DNA of 64,000 bases from SB11 sp965249955 (GCA_965249955.1 OZ252261.1:3286001-3350000); one strand, 5' to 3'. Numbered from the stretch's first letter, positions 7,797-16,477 are shown. Numbers and translations: made by a program. Notes: generated from the sequence alone by a model not told the origin.

Positions 7797-8351
7797 CTAC
7801 TCGTAAGGGTTAAATAATGTATACATGCAGGTATCAACATACTTACCGTTGAAGTAATACATGTCTTTAAAATATCCTTCGCGTATAAAACCGTTGCGCT
7901 CGGCTAAGTTAATGCTGCCTGCATTGGCAGGGTTTATACTTGCTTCAACTGCATGAACTTTCATTACTTTAAAAGCATACTCAAGCCCTGTTTGCATAGC
8001 CTCTTGCATTATTCCTTTACCTTGGTAGTCTTGGTGTAGCATATAGCCAATTTCGGTGCGGTGGTTTTCAGCATCAATACGCCAAAAACCATAAGTGCCA
8101 ATAATAGCAGGGTTATCTTTTAAGCATATAGCCCAAGTAATCCCCTCGTTATTGGCCAGTAATTTTTTCACCCTATCTACCAATGCCTGTGCATCATCAA
8201 TGGTTTGTGCAATATGGCGGCTGATGTATTGCATATTGATGGGGTTTGAGCGCATAGTAAACAAGCCGTTTACATCATCATCAGTCATTTCACGCAATTG
8301 TAATCGCTCGGTATATAGGGTAGGAAAGGGCGTAAAATCAATGGTAAGCAT
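7797..8351 (-). CDS. GNAT acetyltransferase, RimJ/RimL type
   Basis: Transfers an acetyl group from acetyl-CoA to an amine, often a ribosomal protein N-terminus or a small molecule. The 184-residue form starts at the ATG at 8349-8351 (MLTIDFTPFP); the open frame extends to 8405 but that part is only palindrome 5 read as protein. The N-terminal TERLQLREMTDDD and the CoA-binding HQDYQGKGIMQEA are clear. It sits between two composite repeats, a position typical of captured accessory genes. Substrate unknown. Confidence 0.85.
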   Translation of the reverse strand: MLTIDFTPFPTLYTERLQLREMTDDDVNGLFTMRSNPINMQYISRHIAQTIDDAQALVDRVKKLLANNEGITWAICLKDNPAIIGTYGFWRIDAENHRTEIGYMLHQDYQGKGIMQEAMQTGLEYAFKVMKVHAVEASINPANAGSINLAERNGFIREGYFKDMYYFNGKYVDTCMYTLFNPYE

Positions 8352-8384
8352 AGTTTTGTTTTTTGCAATTATAATAACAAGATA

Positions 8385-8449
8385 TAATACTAACAGTAGT
8401 AACATAGTAACAGGGGTGTTAGTAGTGTTACTATCTGTTACTAATTTTT
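8385..8449. repeat. GTTACTA/TAGTAAC palindrome 5
   Basis: Arms TAGTAACAG (8405-8413) and CTGTTACTA (8435-8443), with additional nested TAGTAACATAGTAACA. Left end of composite repeat copy 3. Confidence 0.7.
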
Positions 8450-8451
8450 AG

Positions 8452-8590
8452 ACAGGTTAAAACTGATGTAAGGTTTTTCACGCAAAGGGTTGAAGTCGCA
8501 AAGTTGGTAAGCTAGATTTATTCAGGTATGGGTATCATTATATTATTGGTACAAGAATATATTAAGCCGCTATTTCCGCAAGCGAACAAT
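8452..8590. repeat. composite repeat, copy 3 (internally deleted)
   Basis: ACAGGTTAAAAC is joined directly to TGATGTAAGGTTTTTCACGC, so about 70 bases present in copy 2 are missing. It has instead a GGTTGAAGTCGCAAAGTTG block, partly shared with copy 1. With palindromes 5 and 6 the unit is about 244 bases. Confidence 0.7.
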
Positions 8591-8604
8591 GTTAAAGCAA
8601 TAAA

Positions 8605-8652
8605 TACTTACAAGTATTAACACTAGTAACAGGGTGTTAGTAGTGTTACTAT
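8605..8652. repeat. GTTACTA/TAGTAAC palindrome 6
   Basis: Arms TAACACTA (8618-8625) and TAGTGTTA (8641-8648). It shares the run CAGGGTGTTAGTAGTGTTAC, apart from one base, with palindrome 5. It lies directly after the lipoprotein gene on the minus strand. Confidence 0.7.
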
Positions 8653-8657
8653 TCCGT

Positions 8658-9140
8658 TTATCTTTTTTCTAATTCCTTTAAACTATTACTATATTTAGAA
8701 AGATCAACAGAAAAAGATTCTCCATTTTGCCAAAAGGTTAGTGAACGTATTTGAGGGAAACTATCCCCTAAAGTTCTATCATCAAAACCAATTGAAAAGA
8801 TATTTGCTGATTTTGATTCAACCCCATTAAAAAGACCTTTACTATTTTTAGGGGCATTTTTTACTTCGTTTGTGGGTTTATAAAACATTATGCTTCCCAC
8901 TGGCGTATCGGTTACTACAGTATCAATGTATTTATAAGCAAACTCAACAAACCTATAATCATCAAAACACTCTTCATCGTAGTTAAATACAACCAAATCG
9001 TGCATATAAGAAGTGCCATTTTCTCCTGTCCCACTTATAGCATAAAACCTTTTAATATCAGTATTACATTTCGTTTCTCTATCTTCTTTTGTATTACAAG
9101 ATAATAATAGGGACAAAAAGATTAGTACTCCTTTATTCAT
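8658..9140 (-). CDS. small lipoprotein of unknown function
   Basis: 160 residues with a short lipoprotein signal (MNKGVLIFLSLLLSC, lipidated Cys15). The mature part has paired cysteines (Cys25 and Cys57) and ends in a Lys/Glu-rich helix. No family recognised. It is the last gene of the repeat-bounded array and lies between palindromes 6 and 7. Confidence 0.65.
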   Translation of the reverse strand: MNKGVLIFLSLLLSCNTKEDRETKCNTDIKRFYAISGTGENGTSYMHDLVVFNYDEECFDDYRFVEFAYKYIDTVVTDTPVGSIMFYKPTNEVKNAPKNSKGLFNGVESKSANIFSIGFDDRTLGDSFPQIRSLTFWQNGESFSVDLSKYSNSLKELEKR

Positions 9141-9176
9141 TTTTATTTTGTTGCTCTTGCATACATAGAATTAAAC

Positions 9177-9236
9177 AACTAGCAAAGTTAGTAAAAACAC
9201 TATTTTTTGTAGTGTTACTATCTGTTACTATTTTGT
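9177..9236. repeat. GTTACTA/TAGTAAC palindrome 7
   Basis: Arms AACACTA (9196-9202) and TAGTGTT (9210-9216) followed by ACTATCTGTTACTA, also present in palindrome 5. Outer edge of the array next to lysA. Confidence 0.65.
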
Positions 9237-9288
9237 TTAGTTTAAACTTTTCAAATCACACTATTCCTATATTTTCGATGCTGCGCAT

Positions 9289-9296
9289 TATCTTCG
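9289..9296 (+). promoter_or_regulatory. candidate -7 element of lysA
   Basis: TATCTTCG, followed by CGCA. The same 12 bases TATCTTCGCGCA occur 32 bases before lysS (48445-48456). It ends seven bases before the lysA ATG, so the lysA mRNA would have almost no leader. No clear upstream TTTG. Confidence 0.4.
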
Positions 9297-9303
9297 CGCA
9301 CTT

Positions 9304-10536
9304 ATGCAGTTAGAAAACAATCAATACACCGTGGGTGGGGTAAACTTGCTTGATGTTTGCAGGCAATACGATACACCCGTTTATGTTTATGATGCTGCGA
9401 AAATTGTTTCGCAATACCATAGTTTAATCAACGCTTTCGAAGGTACTAACATAAAGATAAAGTACGCCATGAAGGCACTAAACAACATAAATGTATTGAA
9501 GCTGCTGAAGAAGGAAGGCTGCGGAATTGATGCCGTATCGATACAAGAAGTGAAACTGGCACTTAGTGCAGGTTTTGAACCAGCCGAAGTACTTTTTACC
9601 CCTAATTGCGTATCTATCGAAGAGATACAAGAGGCGGTAGAAGCTGGGGTGAGAATTAATATTGATAATATCTCGATACTTGAGCAATTTGGAAACCTGT
9701 ATGGCAATACCGTACCCGTGTGCATACGCATCAATCCCCATATTATGGCGGGCGGGCACAGCCACATATCAGTAGGACATATCGACTCTAAATTCGGTAT
9801 ATCTATATATCAAATGCGCCATGTGGGACGTGTGGTAAAATCGCACAATATAATAGTAGAAGGTTTGCACATGCATACAGGCAGCGAGTTTTTAGATGCA
9901 GGTGTGTTTTTGCAAGGTGCTGAGTTGCTGTTTGAAGCTAGTGCCGATTTTCCCGACTTACAGTTTTTAGACTTTGGCAGTGGTTTTAAAGTAGCCTACA
10001 AAGAAGGCGACGTTACCACCGATGTAAAAGAACTGGGTAAAAAAATAACTAAACGCTTCAACCAGTTTTGCAAAGAGTACGGTCGCGACTTAGAGTTGTG
10101 GTTTGAACCAGGTAAATTTATGGTGAGCGAAGCAGGCTATTTTTTGGTAAAAGCTAACGTAATAAAACAAACTACGAGCACCGTATTTGTAGGGGTTGAT
10201 AGCGGGCAAAACCACCTTATACGCCCCATGTTTTACGATGCTTACCACCATGTAACCAATATTAGCAATCCCGAAGGGATACCCCGCATATATAGCGTAG
10301 TAGGGTATATATGCGAAACCGATACATTTGGTTGGGATAGAAAGCTAAACGAAGTGCGCGAGGGTGATATACTTGCCTTCCACAATGCGGGTGCTTATTG
10401 CTACACTATGAGTAATAACTATAACAGCCGCCTACGCCCTGCCGAAGTACTTATACTTGACGGCAAAGCCCACCTGATACGCAAACGCGAAGAGTTTGAC
10501 GATTTGGTGCGCAATGTGGTTGAAATAGAACTTTAG
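9304..10536 (+). CDS. lysA: diaminopimelate decarboxylase
   Basis: PLP enzyme that decarboxylates meso-diaminopimelate to L-lysine, the last step of lysine synthesis. 410 residues, normal length. The PLP lysine is Lys57 in KYAMKA, HTGSEF is at 191-196, and the substrate-binding CETDTF starts at Cys337. The FEPGK and NAGAYCYTMSNNYN segments are also conserved. Starts at the ATG at 9304, directly after the promoter-like element. A fold-type III relative such as carboxynorspermidine decarboxylase is less likely because the CETDTF and YNSRLRP segments fit LysA. Confidence 0.92.
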   Translation: MQLENNQYTVGGVNLLDVCRQYDTPVYVYDAAKIVSQYHSLINAFEGTNIKIKYAMKALNNINVLKLLKKEGCGIDAVSIQEVKLALSAGFEPAEVLFTPNCVSIEEIQEAVEAGVRINIDNISILEQFGNLYGNTVPVCIRINPHIMAGGHSHISVGHIDSKFGISIYQMRHVGRVVKSHNIIVEGLHMHTGSEFLDAGVFLQGAELLFEASADFPDLQFLDFGSGFKVAYKEGDVTTDVKELGKKITKRFNQFCKEYGRDLELWFEPGKFMVSEAGYFLVKANVIKQTTSTVFVGVDSGQNHLIRPMFYDAYHHVTNISNPEGIPRIYSVVGYICETDTFGWDRKLNEVREGDILAFHNAGAYCYTMSNNYNSRLRPAEVLILDGKAHLIRKREEFDDLVRNVVEIEL

Positions 10537-10547
10537 TATATAGTTTT

Positions 10548-10585
10548 AAGTTTCCTGTTTTCAGTTTTTTGGAAACAGGAAACTT
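10548..10585 (+). terminator. hairpin after lysA
   Basis: Perfect 12-base arms AAGTTTCCTGTT and AACAGGAAACTT followed by TTTATATTT. Confidence 0.65.
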
Positions 10586-10599
10586 TTATATTTACATCG

Positions 10600-11883
10600 A
10601 TGTTCGGTCTGTTTAAAAACAATAAGCCCAAGCTTACCATTACTGAGGAAGATAAAAACTGGGTAGAAACCAATTTGCTGTGGTTGGGAGAAAGATACGG
10701 TATAGGCAGGGTGCTAAAAAATCCCTTTATTTACCCTTACTACGAAGAGTTCCCCTATAAAAACCTTAGAAAAGAAGAAGAGTATGCGCCGTTTTTTGCA
10801 AAGCTGTGCGGTATTTTTGGTTTAAATACAGATGATTTTATATCGTTTAAGTTTTATAAAGAAGAATCGCAGTGGGTAGAAATTATTCAAGCAGATACAC
10901 CAACAGTATATAACCTAGAAGAAGATAGAAGGTTCAAAATATATCTTAGCGATGAAGATTTTGATACAATAGAGCGCACGGTGGCTTTTGTAGTTTATAA
11001 TTTGATATCATTTAAGCTGGGAAAAGATGGTTATTATAATAGTGAAGATGATGATAACGAAAGTTTTGTAGCATTGGCAGCAATGTACTTTGGCTTTGGA
11101 ATATTTTTGGCCAATGGCAATTTTTTGCAAAGCAGTAGGCAACAATCAATGATTACCAATTTTCCTGAGCAAGCTATGGCTTATACCAATGCTTTGCTGT
11201 GCCATATTACGGGTACCGATTACGAAAAAGTAAGTAAGTTGCTAAATACCAATACACAATCAGCCTTTAGGCAAAACTATCAGTATTTGCAAAACACAAA
11301 CGATACCACGCTTGATAGGGCAACCCTAAACGGATATATAAGACTAAAAGAACTGAACGAGAGTATTGATATTGCTACAAAAGAAAAGAACTTTCCGGCA
11401 ATTATAGATGCGTGGGAAGAAGTACTTAAAATTAAAGACCAAGATTATGCTGCTTGGAATGATTTAGGCTATGCCAAACTAATGTTGGGAAGATTTAAAG
11501 AAGCGATTAAAGACTTTAATGAAGCCCTTAGGATAAATCATTTTGGCTCTTTTTCATTTGATAATAAAGCATTTTGTAAGCTGCAATTGGGTGATTTGCA
11601 GGCTGCCTATATGGATATTATTGCAGCAATAGAGTTTGGCGGTTCAAACTCATACACATGGCGTACACTAGGCATTTACCACTTGCTAAAGCAAGAATAT
11701 GCCGATGCCGTTGAAAACCTTGAAAAGGCTTTTGAAATGGATGCACAAACAGATTTAATACACTTTTACCTAGCCAAAGTATACGATGCGGTTGGTGATA
11801 CAGAAAAAAGTGGTTTCCATCATCAAAAATCAATTGATGAAAATGAAACCACTGAAGCCTTTTTAAAGGCAAATACTATTTAA
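10600..11883 (+). CDS. TPR-repeat protein with unknown N-terminal domain
   Basis: 427 residues, no signal peptide, so cytoplasmic. Residues 1-250 form an acidic, aromatic-rich domain I do not recognise. Residues about 265-415 hold at least four tetratricopeptide repeats, for example WNDLGYAKLMLGRFKEAI, FDNKAFCKLQLGDLQAAY and WRTLGIYHLLKQEYADAV, which normally mediate protein contacts. Stands alone between the lysA terminator and a convergent gene. The TPR assignment is firm; no function follows from the context. Confidence 0.8.
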   Translation: MFGLFKNNKPKLTITEEDKNWVETNLLWLGERYGIGRVLKNPFIYPYYEEFPYKNLRKEEEYAPFFAKLCGIFGLNTDDFISFKFYKEESQWVEIIQADTPTVYNLEEDRRFKIYLSDEDFDTIERTVAFVVYNLISFKLGKDGYYNSEDDDNESFVALAAMYFGFGIFLANGNFLQSSRQQSMITNFPEQAMAYTNALLCHITGTDYEKVSKLLNTNTQSAFRQNYQYLQNTNDTTLDRATLNGYIRLKELNESIDIATKEKNFPAIIDAWEEVLKIKDQDYAAWNDLGYAKLMLGRFKEAIKDFNEALRINHFGSFSFDNKAFCKLQLGDLQAAYMDIIAAIEFGGSNSYTWRTLGIYHLLKQEYADAVENLEKAFEMDAQTDLIHFYLAKVYDAVGDTEKSGFHHQKSIDENETTEAFLKANTI

Positions 11884-11993
11884 AAACAACCCCATCACTT
11901 TTCTACAGCAGCAGTTGCTATTCAGCACAGTAAATTGTTGGTTAAAACCGTACTAATAGTACGAAAACGGAGTATTTAAACGGCAGTATTGTT

Positions 11994-13292
11994 CTATTTT
12001 TTACCACCCTTATCCAATAATTTCAAAACCTCTTGCGGGCTAATATCTTTATGCGCTAGTCTTAGGCGTTTGCGGCACAAAAAACCAGTGGGTAGTTTCT
12101 CTATATTAAATGTTCTGTTCAATTCGCGGTTGCTAAGTCCAACCGTGTAGGGTATCCCATCCAATACCTTCATAGCACTTATGGTTTTGTAGTAGTCTCC
12201 AAAGTTTAGCGTAACAATGTTTATACAATTGCCATACTTGCTGTGTATTTGGCTAAGGGTAGCAGTATCTTGCTCAAAAGTTGGGTTCTCGGTATTATAA
12301 AAGTATATATACAAACCTTTGCTACGGTATTTCTTTATTTTTTTAGTGGTTTTGCTGTCGTGCAGATAAAAGGTAAACTTGGGTATTTTCTTACCAATGC
12401 GCAATGCTTTTTTAGAAATAGCATCTTTATCCCAAAAGAATTTTATATACCTGCCCGCAGGGTCAATCTCAGTTACACGGTATACCTTGTAGTTCCTTTC
12501 AAACTCAGTGTTTTTTATTTTCTCATCAATAGCAAAAGCAAAATCATCTAAAAATATAGTATCGCCTTGTTTGGCAACAAAAATTTGGTCGTATTCAGCA
12601 TTAGTATACAAACCATCGTAGTTTCCGTCGTACAAAGCCAACCTTAAAGTATCTTGCTCGCCATTGTAAGTCGCCCCACGCATATTTTGTCGGTTTTCTT
12701 TAAAACTGTAGTCAATACCGGCAAATACCTTATTACCTTGGTTCTTACGGTAATAATCATCCATTAATGAACGGTATTTTGTATCCTTATTTAAATCAAA
12801 CCTGCTTAAACGTACAGTGTACATTGCCGCAGGAAATTTTGGATGCGGCAATTTAACATCAATATAAAAAGTAAAATTGCCCAGTGTATCAGCTGCGCCA
12901 TCGTCAGTAAAATCAAGGTTATTGTTACGGTCAATATGTAAAATTGCAGGTTTGCCCCAACGGCGGTGGTTGTTTAGTAAAAAAGTAATATAACCACGGT
13001 TGATATCGGCAGGAGCCCCTGAGTAGTATATAAAACCGTAGGCTGTATCATCGGCTCCTTTCATATTAGGAAACTGTTTTATGCTAAAGCTTTCCAGCTT
13101 CTTTTGCTCAATACCAAACTTTTCATACTCCTCAATACTATTGCCCGTATACTTAAATACAGGTATTATCTGTTTGCTTTTGTGGTAGCGTTCATCATAG
13201 GCGGGTTCATTAAAATCTACTTGCACAATGTTTTGTGCAAAGTGAAACAATGGTGCTAAAAAGCATAGTAGTAGGCTAATTTGTTTAAGCAT
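11994..13292 (-). CDS. secreted protein with a thioredoxin-fold domain lacking the active cysteines
   Basis: Starts at the ATG at 13290-13292 (432 residues) with a signal peptide MLKQISLLLCFLAPLFHFAQ; upstream codons in the open frame look non-coding. The middle part is beta-rich with Asp/Asn-rich loops. The last 130 residues read as an AhpC/TlpA-like thioredoxin fold: KKIPKFTFYL, KGLYIYFYNTENPT where a CxxC would be expected, then a cis-proline loop KLPTGFL. The redox motif is absent, so a binding or structural role is likelier than disulfide exchange. Divergent from an Omp28-like lipoprotein that does have CPPC. Confidence 0.7.
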   Translation of the reverse strand: MLKQISLLLCFLAPLFHFAQNIVQVDFNEPAYDERYHKSKQIIPVFKYTGNSIEEYEKFGIEQKKLESFSIKQFPNMKGADDTAYGFIYYSGAPADINRGYITFLLNNHRRWGKPAILHIDRNNNLDFTDDGAADTLGNFTFYIDVKLPHPKFPAAMYTVRLSRFDLNKDTKYRSLMDDYYRKNQGNKVFAGIDYSFKENRQNMRGATYNGEQDTLRLALYDGNYDGLYTNAEYDQIFVAKQGDTIFLDDFAFAIDEKIKNTEFERNYKVYRVTEIDPAGRYIKFFWDKDAISKKALRIGKKIPKFTFYLHDSKTTKKIKKYRSKGLYIYFYNTENPTFEQDTATLSQIHSKYGNCINIVTLNFGDYYKTISAMKVLDGIPYTVGLSNRELNRTFNIEKLPTGFLCRKRLRLAHKDISPQEVLKLLDKGGKK

Positions 13293-13494
13293 TACAGCAA
13301 AGGTAAAAAATAGAGCATGCAATGTAATAGTTATGTTGTTGGTAAAGTAACTAAGAGTGTTTGTGCCTGTCAATCATAATTATACAATGTGTTGTCATTT
13401 TATTTTGAAAACCACATCAATGTTACTTTTTTACTTGCTTTTGATTACGAAATGGATAAATTTGTTTATTAAATTATTGTTAAAAGAAACTCTT

Positions 13495-14328
13495 ATGAAA
13501 AAAATTTACCTTACCCTGGTTGTTGTATTGCTTGCATTTGCAGGGTGTAAAAAAACGGAAGATTCATCAACACCCGGAAATACTGGTGGTGATGGTATTA
13601 CAGTTGCTGAAGTAAATACAGCTTTAGTAATTAAGCACACAGGTAGTGCATGCCCACCATGTGGTGCATGGGGATGGATTGCTAATGAAGATATTATTAG
13701 TACCAACAAAGGAAAAGCCGCATTTATGAGTGCGTACAGTCAAAATTTTGTGGCTAAACTATTTATTACTCAAACAGCTACCGATATGGATGCAGCTTGG
13801 GGTGTAACCGGTTATCCTACTTGGAGTGCTGATGGTGTTACTCAAACCGACCGTCCAGGTGGTAGTGTAAACGTAAATAGCGAAAAAGCTAAAGTAAAAG
13901 CTGAGGTTGAAGCTCATAAAGCTGCTCCGGTTGTTGCAAACGTAGGTTTTACTACCAGCTTTAATGGTGATGTAATGACCATTAAAACCAAAACTAAATT
14001 CTTCAAAGCAGCTTCAGGTGATTACCGTGTAGCTGTTTATGTGTTAGAAGATGGTGTTGTTGGCGCACAAAGCGGCCATGCAAGTACTCCAAACGTATCT
14101 CATCATCACGTAATGAGAGGTGCTGCTAAACTTGACGGTGCTTCATCTGCTCCAACTTGGGGTGAAACTGTAGCTACCGGTTCTATTACTGCCGGCACTG
14201 AAGTAAGCAAAACTTATACTATGGATGTAAAAGGTTATAACAAAGACAACATTGAAGTTGTTGCTGTTATTTGGAAAAAAGACCTAGGTAAAAGTGTGTT
14301 TGTAAACGCTAGTACCAATCAAAAATAA
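13495..14328 (+). CDS. Omp28-type thioredoxin-fold lipoprotein
   Basis: 277 residues from the ATG at 13495; the longer frame back to 13357 is unlikely because the lipoprotein signal MKKIYLTLVVVLLAFAGC starts here (lipidated Cys18). A CPPC redox motif at 53-56 is followed by GAWGWIANED, and GYPTW forms the cis-proline loop. The C-terminal half is a beta-sandwich with a His-rich turn (SHHHVMRG), matching Omp28-related outer-membrane lipoproteins. Likely surface or periplasmic. A strong terminator follows. Confidence 0.85.
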   Translation: MKKIYLTLVVVLLAFAGCKKTEDSSTPGNTGGDGITVAEVNTALVIKHTGSACPPCGAWGWIANEDIISTNKGKAAFMSAYSQNFVAKLFITQTATDMDAAWGVTGYPTWSADGVTQTDRPGGSVNVNSEKAKVKAEVEAHKAAPVVANVGFTTSFNGDVMTIKTKTKFFKAASGDYRVAVYVLEDGVVGAQSGHASTPNVSHHHVMRGAAKLDGASSAPTWGETVATGSITAGTEVSKTYTMDVKGYNKDNIEVVAVIWKKDLGKSVFVNASTNQK

Positions 14329-14350
14329 GAATTGACCAAATAAAATAATG

Positions 14351-14386
14351 GCCCCTAAAGGATTATCCTTTAGGGGCTTTTTATTT
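14351..14386 (+). terminator. intrinsic terminator after the Omp28-like gene
   Basis: Arms GCCCCTAAAGG (14351-14361) and CCTTTAGGGGC (14367-14377) followed by TTTTTA. Confidence 0.9.
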
Positions 14387-14460
14387 TTATATTGTATATA
14401 CTCCGTGCAGCGATTGTGCACAAAACATTGTCAAATACATAAAACACGGAAAAAAACACT

Positions 14461-15033
14461 GTGATAACCTTGCAAGATGAAGAATTGATAAAAGGCTGTT
14501 TAGCAGGCAAAAGGGCTGCTCAAAATCGTCTTTTTGATAAATACGCCCCAAAAATGTTGGGGGTATGCTTCCGTTATGCACAAACCGAACACGATGCCGA
14601 AGATATTATGCAAGATGGGTTTGTAAAGGTATTTGCCAATTTAGAAAAGTTTAGAAAAGAATCATCGCTAGAAACATGGATAAAACGTGTGATGATAAAT
14701 ACCGCACTAAACTTTTTAAAAGCTACACAAAAGCTACGAATGGAGGCCGATATTGATGTAGTAGAAAATAATGCAGATACTGCTATAAGCCAATACCACA
14801 CTATAGATACTCAAGTACTAATGCAATGTATACATAGCTTACCCGCAGGGTATAGGGTGGTATTAAATATGTTTGCTATTGAAGGCTTTTCGCACAAAGA
14901 AATTGCCGAACAATTAGATATAACCGAAAGTACATCACGCTCACAGTTTTCAAGGGCAAAGGTGTTATTACAAAAAAAATTAGACGCTATTACACAATAC
15001 GATAAGCACTATGAAAGACGAAGAGTTCAATAA
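14461..15033 (+). CDS. ECF-type RNA polymerase sigma factor
   Basis: 190-residue sigma-70 family factor with region 2 (FDKYAPKMLGVCFRYAQTEHDAEDIMQDGFVKVF, about 27-60; only region named here) and region 4 helix-turn-helix (AGYRVVLNMFAIEGFSHKEIAEQL, near 138-162). Starts GTG at 14461; there is no in-frame ATG before conserved region 2. The next gene begins 23 bases before its stop, so the two are translationally coupled, the usual arrangement of an ECF sigma factor with its membrane regulator. Confidence 0.92.
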   Translation: MITLQDEELIKGCLAGKRAAQNRLFDKYAPKMLGVCFRYAQTEHDAEDIMQDGFVKVFANLEKFRKESSLETWIKRVMINTALNFLKATQKLRMEADIDVVENNADTAISQYHTIDTQVLMQCIHSLPAGYRVVLNMFAIEGFSHKEIAEQLDITESTSRSQFSRAKVLLQKKLDAITQYDKHYERRRVQ

Positions 15034-16477
15034 TTTTTTGCGTGAACGCGCTGACTCTTTCGAGCTGAAACCATCATCAGGCTCGTTTGGGGCTGTGCAA
15101 CGCAAAATGCAGCGCAGTAACAAAAGAAGAAGAGTAATTATACTTTTCAGTCTTTTGGTGAGCACTTTTGTAAGCGGGTACTTTATATTTTCTACACAAA
15201 ATATATCAAGCACAATGCCTACAACGGTATCTAATACTTCTGGTCAGCAACCGGCCATATCAACCGAGCAAAACCCAATAAATAATGTTGCTTCAAGTGA
15301 TGTTGAAATTACTGAAAAACAACAAAATACTTTAGCCAATGCAGGTATAAACAACAAGCAAAACACAGCAACAGCAACCCAAACAGCAAACTCACAAAAC
15401 AAAAAGCAGCAAACAAAGCATAAGGGGGCGTCTACATCCACCATTACTTTAGGTTCCGAAACTCAAAATAAAAATAATAGAAGTGAAACTAAGGATAACG
15501 GTAATACTAATGCAGAGCAAGTAAGCCCTATTGCTAAAGGCACAGAAGAAGCCCTTGAAGCGAATAATAAAGATAAGAAAGATGATGTTGCCGATGTTGC
15601 CACTAATGATATAAAAGAGGCTGAAAGTAAGCCTGTGAATGAAACGTTAATGGTTAAAGAAATAGAACCCGAAAACAAAAAAGGTACTACTACCGATAGC
15701 ACAAGTAAAAAATGCAATTGTACTGATAGCAAATGGGCAGTAAAAGCTTACTACAATCCATTTACAGCAGTTTATTTAAACAATCGTGTTCAAAACAATG
15801 ATGTTGCTATTAGCAGCAACAGTATTGCCGCTAGTGAGGTAGATGAATATACGGAGGAACTAAATGGAGGTTGGGCTTTGGGACTAAAAGCTGAAAGGGC
15901 ACTAAATGCTAAGTGGACAATTGGCTTTGGCATTAGGTATAGTAGTTTTAGCCTCAATCAAGAAATTAAAAGAGTTAGTTATACCAAAGATTCTACTGAA
16001 ACCTATGGTTTTGATCCCTCAACAAATCAAAGCATAGTTACAGGGTATACAGTATACTCTATGCCCGACACTAAAGATAGTACAAAGGTTAATGTATCAC
16101 TAAAAAGTTTGCAACTGCCTGTTTATGCAAATTATACATTTGCCGCAAACAAGCGTTGGCAGTTTGGTATTACGGGAGGATTTACAGCCTCGTACATAGT
16201 AGCAGGTAAGTATACCGAGGTATATGCAAAACAAACCTCAGCTAACACTAGAGATAACTTAGTTTATAGCGATAATTTATGGCAAACCTATCGTAGGTTT
16301 AATGTGAACTTAAATATTGGTTTTGATATTAACTATAATATTAGCAACTGTATGGCATTATATGCCAACCCAACCTTTGGTACATCAGTATTTAGTTTGC
16401 AATCAAAAAACTCTCAAGTACCCGCTCGCAGGCCACTATTTATGGGCGTAGAAACAGGAGTTAGAATTAAATTTTAA
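15011..16477 (+). CDS. membrane-anchored anti-sigma-like protein with outer-membrane barrel domain
   Basis: 488 residues. The N-terminal 42 residues are cytoplasmic (FLRERADSFELKPSSGSF plus RSNKRRR), then one membrane segment at about 43-61. Residues 70-230 are a low-complexity Asn/Gln/Thr/Lys linker. From about 235 on, alternating beta strands (WALGLKAERALNAKWTIGFG, KRWQFGITGGFTAS) end in VETGVRIKF with a terminal Phe, as in outer-membrane barrels. The reading suggests one chain spanning from the inner to the outer membrane. The anti-sigma role is inferred from the 23-base overlap with the sigma factor. Confidence 0.7.
   Translation: MKDEEFNNFLRERADSFELKPSSGSFGAVQRKMQRSNKRRRVIILFSLLVSTFVSGYFIFSTQNISSTMPTTVSNTSGQQPAISTEQNPINNVASSDVEITEKQQNTLANAGINNKQNTATATQTANSQNKKQQTKHKGASTSTITLGSETQNKNNRSETKDNGNTNAEQVSPIAKGTEEALEANNKDKKDDVADVATNDIKEAESKPVNETLMVKEIEPENKKGTTTDSTSKKCNCTDSKWAVKAYYNPFTAVYLNNRVQNNDVAISSNSIAASEVDEYTEELNGGWALGLKAERALNAKWTIGFGIRYSSFSLNQEIKRVSYTKDSTETYGFDPSTNQSIVTGYTVYSMPDTKDSTKVNVSLKSLQLPVYANYTFAANKRWQFGITGGFTASYIVAGKYTEVYAKQTSANTRDNLVYSDNLWQTYRRFNVNLNIGFDINYNISNCMALYANPTFGTSVFSLQSKNSQVPARRPLFMGVETGVRIKF

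Noticed and set aside
8352..8405. N-terminal extension of the 7797-8351 acetyltransferase (hydrophobic run from 8405)
   Set aside because: It is palindrome 5 read as codons. The family start TERLQLRE fits the ATG at 8351.
5914..9240. Canonical integron cassette array
   Set aside because: Palindromes do not contain GTTRRRY/RYYYAAC cores in attC arrangement and no integrase is present; kept only as an open comparison.
5914..9240. CRISPR array
   Set aside because: The repeats are long, irregularly spaced and separated by genes; no short equal repeats with unique spacers.
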